64,000 nucleotides of DNA from Thermodesulfobacteriota bacterium (lineage in GTDB: Bacteria > Desulfobacterota > Syntrophorhabdia > Syntrophorhabdales > JANXAF01), in assembly GCA_025062045.1 (NCBI GenBank), contig JANXAF010000007.1:21454-85453 (forward strand). The letters run 5' to 3'. Of the stretch, positions 53,089-63,682 are shown piece after piece (position 1 is the stretch's first letter; every line of letters starts with the position of its first letter). The notes beneath the pieces were generated by a model that ran no database searches, was not told the DNA's origin, and saw only the letters and a program-made list of their open reading frames with translations. Position numbers and translations under genes: made by a program.

Positions 53089-53793
53089 ATGAAAGACAAA
53101 AGGGAAAGGAAGAACGTTTTGATCGTAAAAAACGCAATAGAAGAGGGACCGGGAAATATCGCGGAATTTTTAAAAGCAAAGGGGATCGAATTCCACGAGA
53201 TCGAGGCTTACAAAGACAGGTACTTACCCGGTTCTTCGTTTCCCTACGAATATGTAGTAGTGCTTGGGGGTCCAATGGGAGTTTACGAGATAGATAGATA
53301 TCCCTATCTAGCTATGGTTGCGAAACTGATAGAACTAGCTCTTAGCAAAGGAAAAAAAGTTCTAGGTATCTGCCTTGGTGCTCAGCTTCTCGCTTATGTA
53401 TTGGGGGCAAGGGTTTACGATTCGGGGGAGCTTGAGATCGGATGGTGCGAGATAGAACTTACCGATGAAGGTTCTTCCGATGAATGCATTTCGACTTTTT
53501 TCGGAGAAAAAAGGAAATGTGAGGTCTTTCAGTGGCATAGAGATACTTTCGATCTTCCAAAGGGAGCACTAAGACTCGCATCTTCAAAAAGATTTCTAAA
53601 CCAGGCGTTTTCGTACTTTGGATCCTTGGGCCTCCAGTTTCATCCTGAAATCACTCCATCGATGGTGAAAGAATGGTTTAGGGATCGAAAAGACTTCGAG
53701 CAAATCGTTCAAAAGACTAAAGTGATGTACGCCTCGTACAGAAAAGCCGCAGAGAACCTTTACGAAAAATTCTTTAAATTGGAAAGGAGGTAG
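53089..53793 (+). CDS. class I glutamine amidotransferase (GMP-synthase-like)
   Basis: A 234-residue stand-alone class I amidotransferase. The triad is visible: LGICLGAQ (Cys near 98), QFHPE with the His near 184 and the following Glu. The VVLGGPMGVYE oxyanion segment is near 57-67. Its partner substrate is not known; such proteins are often annotated as GMP-synthase glutaminase relatives. It ends four bases before glnA, so a role in nitrogen metabolism, such as gamma-glutamyl removal, is plausible. No ribosome site is seen. Confidence 0.8.
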   Translation: MKDKRERKNVLIVKNAIEEGPGNIAEFLKAKGIEFHEIEAYKDRYLPGSSFPYEYVVVLGGPMGVYEIDRYPYLAMVAKLIELALSKGKKVLGICLGAQLLAYVLGARVYDSGELEIGWCEIELTDEGSSDECISTFFGEKRKCEVFQWHRDTFDLPKGALRLASSKRFLNQAFSYFGSLGLQFHPEITPSMVKEWFRDRKDFEQIVQKTKVMYASYRKAAENLYEKFFKLERR

Positions 53794-53797
53794 TTAC

Positions 53798-55129
53798 ATG
53801 GAAAGACCGAGGGATAAACAGGACGTATTGAAACTTGTGAAAGAGAAGGACGTAAGGTTTGTAAGGTTTTGGTTTTGCGACATCCTTGGGCAGCTTAAAA
53901 GCTTCGCAATCCACGTGGACGAACTGGAGAGTGCATTTGACGAAGGTATGGGCTTTGATGGTTCTTCCATCAAGGGTTTTGCCCGGATCGACGAAAGCGA
54001 CATGGTTGCCGTCCCAGATCCAAAAACGTTCGCCATTCTTCCATGGAGACCAAAAGAAAAGGCCGTTGCCAGGATGTTCTGTGATATTTACGAACCGGAC
54101 GGTAGTCCTTATAAGGGTGATCCCCGCTACGCACTAAAAAAAGCATTGGAGAAAATGAGAAATATGGGGTTTACTAACTTTTATGTCGGTCCGGAACTAG
54201 AATACTTTTATTTCAAGTCCGACAGGGAACCGGAGATTCTGGACCAGGGTGGATACTTCGATTACCCGGTAGATGCAGCAGAAGATCTAAGAAGAGAAAC
54301 GATTCTCGCCCTAGAAGAGATGGGCATAAGTGTAGAGTACTCTCACCACGAGGTTGCCCCTTCCCAGCATGAGATAGATCTACGCTACGCTGATGCTTTG
54401 GAGATGGCGGATACGGTTATGACTTATCGTGTCACAGTGAAAGAGATAGCAAAGAAATACGGTGTTTACGCCACTTTTATGCCGAAGCCCATATTTGGTG
54501 TAAACGGAAGCGGAATGCACACCCACCAGTCCCTTTTTATCGGAGAAAAAAACGCCTTTTTCGATTTCAATGACAAATACCATCTTTCGGATGTGGCAAA
54601 GTACTACATTGCAGGACTTTTAACCCACATAAAAGAGATTACGCTCGTACTCAACCAGCTTGTCAATTCGTACAAGAGACTCGTTCCAGGATACGAGGCA
54701 CCGGTTTACATATGCTGGGCAAAAAGAAACAGATCGGCCCTTATAAGAGTGCCCATGTATAAACCAGGAAAGGAGAAAGCAACCAGGATAGAACTTCGAT
54801 CCCCAGATCCGGCATGTAATCCATATCTTGCATTTGCAGCCATGCTTCTGGCGGGCCTAAAAGGGATAGAAGGGCGCTATAAGCTCTGCGAGCCTTTAGA
54901 GGTTGATGTGTACCATCTTCCTCCGGAAGAAAGAAAAAGACTTGGTGTTGACGAACTTCCTGGAAGCTTGATTGAAGCGATTGAACTTGCCGAAAAAAGC
55001 GAATTACTAAAGGAGGCGATTGGAGAGCACATATTTACAGAGTTGATCCAGAGTAAAAAAGTTGAGTGGGATGACTACCGGATAAGGGTTCAGCCCTACG
55101 AAATAGAGCGTTACCTGCCGGTAATTTGA
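53798..55129 (+). CDS. glnA: glutamine synthetase, type I
   Basis: A 443-residue GlnA, which makes glutamine from glutamate, ammonia and ATP. Conserved features: FWFCDILGQLKSFAIH, MGFDGSSIKGFA (Asp50-type latch), EVAPSQHEIDLRYADA, FMPKPIFGVNGSGMHTHQSL, NRSALIRVPMY. The length and absence of a 25-residue insertion suggest GSI-alpha. A Tyr is present in VYHLPPEER at the adenylylation position, but that alone does not show regulation by adenylylation. AAAGGAGG precedes the ATG. Confidence 0.96.
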   Translation: MERPRDKQDVLKLVKEKDVRFVRFWFCDILGQLKSFAIHVDELESAFDEGMGFDGSSIKGFARIDESDMVAVPDPKTFAILPWRPKEKAVARMFCDIYEPDGSPYKGDPRYALKKALEKMRNMGFTNFYVGPELEYFYFKSDREPEILDQGGYFDYPVDAAEDLRRETILALEEMGISVEYSHHEVAPSQHEIDLRYADALEMADTVMTYRVTVKEIAKKYGVYATFMPKPIFGVNGSGMHTHQSLFIGEKNAFFDFNDKYHLSDVAKYYIAGLLTHIKEITLVLNQLVNSYKRLVPGYEAPVYICWAKRNRSALIRVPMYKPGKEKATRIELRSPDPACNPYLAFAAMLLAGLKGIEGRYKLCEPLEVDVYHLPPEERKRLGVDELPGSLIEAIELAEKSELLKEAIGEHIFTELIQSKKVEWDDYRIRVQPYEIERYLPVI

Positions 55130-55139
55130 AAAAGATCTA

Positions 55140-55179
55140 AAAAGAGGAAAGGGACTGACTTAAGTCCTTTTCCTCTTTT
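55140..55179. terminator. bidirectional intrinsic terminator between glnA and the sigma-54 activator
   Basis: A 17-bp stem (55140-55156 and 55163-55179, one G-T pair) with a six-base loop. The arms begin with A-runs and end with T-runs, so it can stop transcription from glnA on the plus strand and from the regulator on the minus strand. Confidence 0.85.
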
Positions 55180-55180
55180 G

Positions 55181-56710
55181 TTATACCCGCTCATTTATTC
55201 CGTATTTTTCAATCTTGTACGTTATTTGACGGAGAGTTATTCCGAGAAGCCTCGCCGCCTTCGACTTATTGAAGTTTGTTTTCTTTAACGCCTCAACTAT
55301 CCTTTCTCTTTCCACACCTTGGATCTCCGAAATTAGGGATTCGTTGCTTGATGTCTTCTCCTCGATGCTTTTCTTCTCTTCCCTTATGTACTCTTTGATG
55401 TACGATGGGATATCCTCTTCGGTTACAAGACCGTCCTCACTAAGAACCGCAATTCTTTCAATCGTATTTTCAAGTTCCCGTACGTTTCCCGGCCAGCTGT
55501 AGGCTCTTAATATCTCCAGCGCCCCGTTCGTTATTTTTAAATCCTTTCCATACTCCTTCCTGAACTTCTTTAAAAAATGTTCCACGAGGGGTAGTATATC
55601 TTCCCTTCTTTCTCTTAAAGGTGGGATAAAAATGGGCACAACGTTGAGCCTCCAGTAAAGGTCCTCTCTGAATTTTCCTTCCTTCACCATCTTTTCAAGG
55701 TCTCTGTTTGTTGCTGCTATTATCCGCACATCAACTTTTATGGGCTTTGTTCCACCTAAACGTTCGAAAGTTTGCTCCTGGATAACCCTAAGAAGCTTTA
55801 CTTGGATCGCCTGACTTACATCTCCGATTTCGTCGAGGAAAATGGTTCCTCCATTTGCAAGCTCGAACTTTCCGGGCTTTGTGGCGTGTGCTCCTGTGAA
55901 TGCGCCTTTTTCGAACCCGAAAAGCTCCGCTTCAAGAAGTGTTTCCGGAAGGGCGGCACAGTTCAGCGCAACGAAAGGGCCTTTCGATCTGTTGCCCTCG
56001 TAGTGGATCGCCCGGGCAATGAGTTCTTTTCCGGTTCCGCTTTCTCCTCTTACAAGCACAGTCGTTTTAGTATTGGCTACTTTAAGTGCTATCCTTATTA
56101 CCTGTTCCATCTTCTCGGAAACTGAAATTATGTTTGGGATGCTGTGCTTTGCCTTTAGCTCCAAAAACAGGTGTTCTCTTTCTGTCCTCTCCTCCTCGTA
56201 GGCGTTATAGATCTTTATTGCCTGGCCTATCAAAGTGGCCACGATCTCTAAAACCCTCAAGTCCTCCTCAAGGGCAACCGTGTCTTGGAATATTCTGTCA
56301 ACTGACAGTACGCCCAGAATCTCGTTCTTTATTTTTATGGGTACGCAGAGGAAAGATATGTTGTCCTTTTGGATCCTGGCCCCCGTTCTATTAAGGAAGA
56401 GCGGCTCTTTTCCGATATCTGGAACAATGATCGGGGAACCGCTTTCAACGACCCGTCCAACTATACCCTCACCGATTTTGTACTTCCCCCTTGCTATCTG
56501 TTCTTTTGTGAGTCCGTAAGCCACAGCGATTCTTAGCTCTCCTGTCTTTTTATCAAGGAGAGTAACTGTGCCCCGCTCCATATCGAGATGTTCGGAGAGG
56601 GTTTTCAAAGCATTAAGAATATTATCCTCCAGATTAAATGAGGAATTGAGTATCATGCTAACTTCCAAAAGAGCACTAAGCTCGGCATTTTTTCTTTTTA
56701 GGTCTTCCAT
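55181..56710 (-). CDS. NifA-like sigma-54-dependent regulator (GAF-AAA+-HTH)
   Basis: A 509-residue bacterial enhancer-binding protein. Residues about 15-170 form a GAF sensor. Residues about 195-425 form the AAA+ domain: Walker [16 protein letters not shown], the sigma-54 contact GAFTGA, and Walker B FLDEIGD. The C-terminal Fis-type helix-turn-helix (about 470-505) includes [26 protein letters not shown]. The lack of a receiver domain and the nitrogen genes on both sides suggest a NifA-like nitrogen regulator. The signal bound by GAF is unknown. It may activate amt. Confidence 0.92.
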   Translation of the reverse strand: MEDLKRKNAELSALLEVSMILNSSFNLEDNILNALKTLSEHLDMERGTVTLLDKKTGELRIAVAYGLTKEQIARGKYKIGEGIVGRVVESGSPIIVPDIGKEPLFLNRTGARIQKDNISFLCVPIKIKNEILGVLSVDRIFQDTVALEEDLRVLEIVATLIGQAIKIYNAYEEERTEREHLFLELKAKHSIPNIISVSEKMEQVIRIALKVANTKTTVLVRGESGTGKELIARAIHYEGNRSKGPFVALNCAALPETLLEAELFGFEKGAFTGAHATKPGKFELANGGTIFLDEIGDVSQAIQVKLLRVIQEQTFERLGGTKPIKVDVRIIAATNRDLEKMVKEGKFREDLYWRLNVVPIFIPPLRERREDILPLVEHFLKKFRKEYGKDLKITNGALEILRAYSWPGNVRELENTIERIAVLSEDGLVTEEDIPSYIKEYIREEKKSIEEKTSSNESLISEIQGVERERIVEALKKTNFNKSKAARLLGITLRQITYKIEKYGINERV

Positions 56711-56729
56711 GGTTTAAAGCTTAACATAT

Positions 56730-56754
56730 TTGTAAGAAAGTTACAATTTTGTTA
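56730..56754. promoter_or_regulatory. palindrome and shared 12-mer between regulator and amt
   Basis: TTGTAA-GAAAG-TTACAA (56730-56746) is a perfect inverted repeat about 20 bp before the regulator's start. ACAATTTTGTTA (56743-56754) overlaps its right arm and repeats the element at 53043. The TGT-N9-ACA core is one base short of the NifA site TGT-N10-ACA. It lies about 40 bp upstream of the sigma-54 promoter, close for an enhancer. Confidence 0.4.
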
Positions 56755-56785
56755 CGTAACGCCTGGCTCTTTTCGCTTTTAGGGC

Positions 56786-56801
56786 TGGTATCGATTTTGC
56801 T
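56786..56801 (+). promoter_or_regulatory. predicted sigma-54 promoter of amt-glnB-glutamate synthase
   Basis: TGGTATCGATTTTGCT has the -24 GG and -12 GC of sigma-54 promoters at the correct spacing (TGGN8-TTGC; consensus TGGCACG-N4-TTGCT). It lies 34 bp before the amt ATG, which also has an AAAGGAGG ribosome site. The divergent gene encodes a sigma-54 activator. Confidence 0.65.
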
Positions 56802-56834
56802 TGTCATAAGAGCAAAAGCTAAGGAAAGGAGGAA

Positions 56835-58474
<1,640 letters not shown>

Positions 58475-58476
58475 AC

Positions 58477-59604
58477 ATGTGCAGGCTTGTGGCAATCACC
58501 TCCAAAGATTATCTATCGCCGCTTGAGAATATCTTGGCGTTGGAAACTATGAAGGAAGGACATGACGGATCAGGAATGGGCTTGCTTTTGAAAGACTTGG
58601 GAGGGACCTTCCGGGAACTCAAGGAGTATCCTATCCTTTCAGGCACTGCAAGCAAAGAAGGTATTAAGGTTCTCGACGAGTTCATGGAGACTTTAGGGTT
58701 TAGACTTATACATGAATGGTCACCGAAAGTAAAAGGGAATAATGGAAAAAAAAGGATGGATCACTACTTCGCAAGGATATACGACTACCCCAGTAGTTTT
58801 CTTGAAAAATCCGACGAAGAAAAGGAAGATCTTCTCCTAAAAACTAGGATCTCCCTAAGGAAGCTTGGTGAAAAGAATGAGAATCTTTTTGTATTCAGTT
58901 TCTATCCCGATGTGATAATGCTTAAGGAAGTTGGAGATCCCATAGAGCTTTGTGAATTCTTCAACCTCGACAACGAAGATTTGAAAGCCAGGATTATCTT
59001 CGCCCAAGGAAGACAGAACACAAATTACTCAATAAACCTTTATGCGTGTCACCCATTCTTCATCCAGGGTTATTCTACGATGACGAATGGAGAAAATACT
59101 GCCTTTGTCCCTATAAAGGAGTTCTTAATGTCGAGAGGTTTTATGGGCTACGTAGGATACGAGAGTGACAGTGAGGTATTCACCCATATACTCCATTACA
59201 CTGTAAGGAAACTCAAATTTCCGCTTTACTATTACAAGGACGTCATTACCCCCCTTAAAGATTCTGAAATGGAAGAAAGGAAGGACAAAGAGGCTTTAAG
59301 GCTCATAAAGAGATCTCTTAGATTTCTGACCATTGACGGCCCTAATTGTGTGATAGGTCTTACCCCTTCAGGGACGTGCTTTATGGTCCAGGATTCTAAA
59401 AAGTTAAGGCCGGGGGTTGTTGGGGGTGTACCTGGTAAATACTGTCTATCATCCGAGGTCTGCGGCTTAGACAGAGTGGTTCCTGAAAGGGACACTTCAA
59501 AAGACGTTTATCCGATGAAATACGAGATGGTAATTGTACCTTACGGAGCAGAAAAGGTGCTCGTTTGGAATCAGCTAAAAGGAGAGTTTGTGCGTGGAAA
59601 TTAA
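58477..59604 (+). CDS. glutamate synthase glutamine amidotransferase subunit (split GltB N-terminal domain)
   Basis: A 375-residue class II glutaminase. It begins Met-Cys, so the Cys2 nucleophile is exposed after Met removal, and continues with RLVAITSKD. Segments such as GHDGSGMGLL near 29, QGRQNTNYSINLYACHPFF-like region near 180 and GTCFMVQDSKKLRPGVVGG match the GltB glutaminase domain of archaeal-type enzymes, where it is a separate chain. It releases ammonia for the FMN subunit encoded next. It overlaps that gene by 11 bp. Confidence 0.85.
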   Translation: MCRLVAITSKDYLSPLENILALETMKEGHDGSGMGLLLKDLGGTFRELKEYPILSGTASKEGIKVLDEFMETLGFRLIHEWSPKVKGNNGKKRMDHYFARIYDYPSSFLEKSDEEKEDLLLKTRISLRKLGEKNENLFVFSFYPDVIMLKEVGDPIELCEFFNLDNEDLKARIIFAQGRQNTNYSINLYACHPFFIQGYSTMTNGENTAFVPIKEFLMSRGFMGYVGYESDSEVFTHILHYTVRKLKFPLYYYKDVITPLKDSEMEERKDKEALRLIKRSLRFLTIDGPNCVIGLTPSGTCFMVQDSKKLRPGVVGGVPGKYCLSSEVCGLDRVVPERDTSKDVYPMKYEMVIVPYGAEKVLVWNQLKGEFVRGN

Positions 59605-61237
59605 AGGAGACGGGTCCCTTTCCATAAAGGAGTTCCCCTTTATCGTAAACTGGAAAGATGAAAGGTGTAAAAGGTGCGGAAGATGTTTAGCTGTATGCCC
59701 TAATAAAGCTATAATCTTAAGTCCAAAACTCGTAAGGACTGTTGAATCCTACGGACCTACACCTAATCCCCAGTTGAAGATAAAAGTAATCCATGTCATT
59801 GAACAGTCAAGGGACATCGAAAGGTATTGCACGGGATGTGCGATGTGCGAGATAGTTTGTCCTAACGGAGCAATAGAACCTACATACAATCCTCAAAATA
59901 GATTCTACCATTTCGCCAACAAAGGCGGAGAACCACTAAAAAGAGGAGGAAGGAGAAACGATCCATCCCCATCCACCCTTGACAGGATAAAATTCATCCG
60001 TATATCGATGCTCACAGACCCTGCCCTCGATGCTCTAAGGCACGAATTCAGGGTAAGAACTTTTATCGGGAGGTTGCTTCAGCCTGAGAATCTCCCTTTT
60101 ACAGTTAAAAACGGTCTAATCGTTACGGATAAAGAGGCATTTGTCCCTCCTGTGAGGGAAATATTTCCCGTTATGATCGGTTCCATGTCGGTTGGAGCGT
60201 TATCTCCGCCTATGTGGGAAGGCCTTGCCATGGGTGTTGCGTATTTAAACGAAGTGGAGAGGATTCCGATAGTTATGTGCACAGGAGAGGGCGGGGTACC
60301 TCCGAGGCTTTTAAGGTCAAGATATATTAAATACTTCGTCATCCAGATCGCATCAGGATACTTCGGATGGGATGAGATTATCCACAGTATTCCACACATG
60401 GTTGATGACCCAGCGGCAATAGAGATTAAGTATGGCCAGGGTGCAAAACCAGGAGACGGTGGATTGCTTATGGCCCAAAAGGTGATAAAGCTCATAGCAA
60501 GAATAAGAGGGGTTCCGGAAGGTGTCGATTTAGCATCACCTCCTACGCACCAGACAAAGTACTCAATCGAGGAAGCGGTTGCAAAAATGATTCAGTCCAT
60601 GTCTATGGCTTTCGGATTTCGGGTTCCAGTCTATCCAAAGATATCAGGAACTAAGACAGCAACCGCTGTTTTGAATAACCTTGTGAGAAACCCTTACGCC
60701 TCAGCCATTGCAATAGATGGCGAAGATGGGGCAACAGGTGCCGCGTACAATGTATCACTCGACAAAATGGGCCATCCGATAGCATCGAATGTTAGGGATT
60801 GCTACTTAGAACTCGTAAAGCAGGGAAAGCAAAATGAACTGCCGATCATAGCGGGAGGAGGGATCGGAAAGAAAGGCCACCTTGCCGCAAATGTTGCTGC
60901 CCTCATCATGCTTGGCGCCTCCTGCGTTCAAGTATCGAAGTACATAATGCAGGCAACCGCAGGCTGTCTCGGTGATGAATATGGAAGGTGCAATATCTGT
61001 AACACCGGAAAGTGTCCAAAAGGGATAGCAACCCAAGATCCCAAGTTGTATCGAAGGCTCGATTCTGAAAAAGTCGCTGAAAGGCTAGTAGATGTGATTC
61101 GGGTTTGCGAAAAGGAACTGAAAAAGATATTTGCGCCAATGGGGAGGAGTACGGAACTGCCGATAGGGATGTCTGACGGGATAGGAATCGATGACAAAGA
61201 TATGGCGGAGAGACTGAAAATAAGCTATGTATGCTGA
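59594..61237 (+). CDS. glutamate synthase FMN-domain subunit with N-terminal ferredoxin
   Basis: A 547-residue central domain of glutamate synthase. The N-terminus carries two [4Fe-4S] motifs (CKRCGRCLAVCP near 24 and CTGCAMCEIVCP near 78). The FMN barrel follows: GSMSVGALSPPMWEGLA, GEGGVPPRLLRSRY, KYGQGAKPGDGGLLMAQK, TKTATAVLNNLVRNPYASAIAIDGEDGATGAAY and the Cys-rich GRCNICNTGKCPKGIATQDP. It reduces 2-oxoglutarate plus ammonia to glutamate. The upper start TTG 59588 touches the ribosome site; GTG 59594 is correctly spaced from AAAGGAGAG. Confidence 0.9.
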   Translation: MEIKGDGSLSIKEFPFIVNWKDERCKRCGRCLAVCPNKAIILSPKLVRTVESYGPTPNPQLKIKVIHVIEQSRDIERYCTGCAMCEIVCPNGAIEPTYNPQNRFYHFANKGGEPLKRGGRRNDPSPSTLDRIKFIRISMLTDPALDALRHEFRVRTFIGRLLQPENLPFTVKNGLIVTDKEAFVPPVREIFPVMIGSMSVGALSPPMWEGLAMGVAYLNEVERIPIVMCTGEGGVPPRLLRSRYIKYFVIQIASGYFGWDEIIHSIPHMVDDPAAIEIKYGQGAKPGDGGLLMAQKVIKLIARIRGVPEGVDLASPPTHQTKYSIEEAVAKMIQSMSMAFGFRVPVYPKISGTKTATAVLNNLVRNPYASAIAIDGEDGATGAAYNVSLDKMGHPIASNVRDCYLELVKQGKQNELPIIAGGGIGKKGHLAANVAALIMLGASCVQVSKYIMQATAGCLGDEYGRCNICNTGKCPKGIATQDPKLYRRLDSEKVAERLVDVIRVCEKELKKIFAPMGRSTELPIGMSDGIGIDDKDMAERLKISYVC

Positions 61238-63617
61238 GAGATCTATCCTGGAACCAAAAATAGCAGAAGGAATGGAGTGGATTGATTCGAAAACTGTAAG
61301 AATTTATGGGAACGTGAACGGTTTCCGTGTGCCTTCTAGAATTTTGGAAGAACTTGTCCAAGATTCAATAAAAAAAGGAGCAAGAAAAATCTTTCTGGTC
61401 GCTGACGGTCAACATGGAATCGGTGGAAGAATATGGCCGAGGGAGGAAAAGATCGTAGTTATAGTTGAAGGACCATGTGGACAGAGGCTAGGATCAATGG
61501 GCATGTTCGGGACAGAGATAGTTGTTAAGGGGTCAGCCTCCAACGATGTGGGATGGTTAAACTGTGGGGCGAAAATAACTGTTTTAGGAGACGTTGGCGA
61601 TGGTGCCTTCAATGCTGCGGCTCAAGGAGTCCTTTACGTTAAGGGAAGTGGTGGTGCTAGATGTGATACGCTAACGAAACATAATCCTAGATTTGATCCT
61701 CCACAGTCTTGGTACTTGAGGGATGTGGGGGATAGTTTTGCCGAGTTTAAGGCCGGTGGAATATCTGTTGTCTGTGGATACAATCCGAGAAATCCTGAAA
61801 ATGTTTTAGGTTATAGACCCTGTGTAGGAATGGTAGGAGGTGTCATATATTTCAGGGGAAATATAAAAGGCTTCAGCGAAGAGGACGTAAAGCTTCTCTC
61901 TCTCGAGGAATCGGACTGGCTTTGGCTTACCCATAACATGAAAAGATTTCTCGAGGCTATAGGGGAAGAAGGGTTATTTGACGAGCTTACGCGAAATCCG
62001 TCCGAGTGGATGAAACTTGTGGCCCTCACACCCTTAGAGAGGAAAAAGAAAAAGTCATTTTCAATCTCCATGACTGAATTCAGGATAAAACATTGGGAAA
62101 AGGAAGTTGGAAAAGACGGTATCTTCGCTGAATACATAGACCACGAAAGATGGACAGTAATACCTTACGTTGTAACAGGCGAGCTAAGAAAAGCAAAACC
62201 TAACTGGAAAAATGAGAGTTACCTTTCCCCTTGCAGTTTTGCCTGTCCAACTAATATACCCGTAGGAAAGATACTTTCCATCCTAAGAAGTGGAAATTTG
62301 GATAAGGCAAAGAAGCAACTCATTTCACACTCTCCCCTGCCCTATACTGTCTGTGGCGAACTCTGTCCAAATCTTTGCATGGAGGCCTGCACGAGATGCC
62401 TGGTCGATTCTCCCGTAGGTATAAATAGGATGGGAGAGCTTATTTCCGATGTGGAGCCTCCGGAATTCAAGATCAAATCCGAAAGAAAAATCGCAATTAT
62501 CGGGGGAGGACCGGCCGGAATGAGTGCAGCGTGGCATCTCACATTGAGGGGATACTTGGTTGAAATTTTTGAGGCAGAAAAAACATTAGGAGGGAAGATA
62601 GAGTTTTTGATACCGAGGGAAAGATTTAACTATGAGATCTTCAGAAAGGAGATAGAAAGGTTCATTTCGGTTGTAAATAAGGTGCATCTAGGCGAAAGGG
62701 TAACTAAGGACAAGTTCCGCAACATATATGAGGGCTACGATCTCATCATCATCGCAATTGGAGCTCACAGGCCAAGGAGACTTCAGTTTCCGGGTTCAGA
62801 ACAAGTAATTTCGGGCTATGAATTTCTAAAAGAGATAAACGAAGGGAAAAAGCCGGATCTTAAAGGAAAGAGTGTAGTCGTCATCGGCGCGGGTAATGTG
62901 GGAATGGATGTTGCATCCTTAGCTTACGTATTCGGAGCTAGTAGTGTCTACGCAATAGATATCCAGAAACCAAAAGCCTCTGGAAAGGAACTAGAGATAG
63001 CAAAAAAAAGAGGGGTCAAAATTGTATGGCCGAAAAATGTAAAAGAGTATGACAAAAAGAGAAAAAGGCTGATCTTCCATGATGGGAGTTTCCTTGAAGC
63101 GGACTCTGTTTTCTTTGCAATAGGAGATATACCGGATTTAGATTTTGCGCCTTCCGAGATCGTTTCTTCGGACGGTTGGATACAAATAGACGAAAACTTT
63201 AAGACCAGGGACCCAAAGATTTACGCGATAGGAGACATAACGGGTCTTGGCCTTATAACACACGCAATAAGCCATGGAAAAAGGGTTGCGGAATACATCG
63301 ATTTTTATCTTTCTGGAGTGACTTCAAAACCGGCTCTAAAGGGCGTAATCCCCTATGATAGGATAAAAAAAGAGTATTACTACGGAACCACATATGAAAA
63401 GAAAGAGGGCATAGTCGGAGAAGCACAGAGGTGCCTCTCATGTGCAATCTGTAGAGACTGCCGCATATGTGAGGCAGCTTGTTTTTCAAATGCTATAAAA
63501 CGGATAGAGAAGTATCAAGGATTTGAGTATATTTCTGAAGACGAGAGTTGTATTGGCTGTGGGATATGTAGTTACGTATGTCCGTGTGGTATCTGGGAGT
63601 TGGAAGAATTGCCCTAA
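61227..63617 (+). CDS. fused glutamate synthase GXGXG domain, GltD-like NAD(P)H reductase and ferredoxin
   Basis: A 796-residue fusion. Residues about 1-240 are the GltB C-terminal GXGXG beta-helix (VEGPCGQRLGSMGMFGTEIVVKG, GAKITVLGDVGDGAFNAAAQG). After about 90 linking residues comes a GltD-like reductase (from about 330): Cys-rich CSFACPTNIPV and CGELCPNLCMEACTRC, FAD site AIIGGGPAGMSAA, NAD(P)H site VVVIGAGNVGMDVA. The C-terminus has a two-cluster ferredoxin (CLSCAICRDCRICEAAC and CIGCGICSYVCPCG). With the two genes before it this makes a complete glutamate synthase. It overlaps the FMN subunit gene by 11 bp. Confidence 0.88.
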   Translation: MYAERSILEPKIAEGMEWIDSKTVRIYGNVNGFRVPSRILEELVQDSIKKGARKIFLVADGQHGIGGRIWPREEKIVVIVEGPCGQRLGSMGMFGTEIVVKGSASNDVGWLNCGAKITVLGDVGDGAFNAAAQGVLYVKGSGGARCDTLTKHNPRFDPPQSWYLRDVGDSFAEFKAGGISVVCGYNPRNPENVLGYRPCVGMVGGVIYFRGNIKGFSEEDVKLLSLEESDWLWLTHNMKRFLEAIGEEGLFDELTRNPSEWMKLVALTPLERKKKKSFSISMTEFRIKHWEKEVGKDGIFAEYIDHERWTVIPYVVTGELRKAKPNWKNESYLSPCSFACPTNIPVGKILSILRSGNLDKAKKQLISHSPLPYTVCGELCPNLCMEACTRCLVDSPVGINRMGELISDVEPPEFKIKSERKIAIIGGGPAGMSAAWHLTLRGYLVEIFEAEKTLGGKIEFLIPRERFNYEIFRKEIERFISVVNKVHLGERVTKDKFRNIYEGYDLIIIAIGAHRPRRLQFPGSEQVISGYEFLKEINEGKKPDLKGKSVVVIGAGNVGMDVASLAYVFGASSVYAIDIQKPKASGKELEIAKKRGVKIVWPKNVKEYDKKRKRLIFHDGSFLEADSVFFAIGDIPDLDFAPSEIVSSDGWIQIDENFKTRDPKIYAIGDITGLGLITHAISHGKRVAEYIDFYLSGVTSKPALKGVIPYDRIKKEYYYGTTYEKKEGIVGEAQRCLSCAICRDCRICEAACFSNAIKRIEKYQGFEYISEDESCIGCGICSYVCPCGIWELEELP

Positions 63618-63631
63618 TCTTTGCTATCTTC

Positions 63632-63652
63632 TGACTTTAAATGTAAAAGTCA
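63632..63652. repeat. inverted repeat at the end of the IS481-type element
   Basis: TGACTTT (63632-63638) and AAAGTCA (63646-63652) form a 7-bp stem, and the following GTCAAGACTCGATCTGAC looks like an IS481-type terminus. It may be the element's end or a terminator after the glutamate synthase gene. The other end of the element lies outside the window, so the boundary is uncertain. Confidence 0.35.
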
Positions 63653-63682
63653 AGACTCGATCTGACATCCTCCGTTGGTGTA

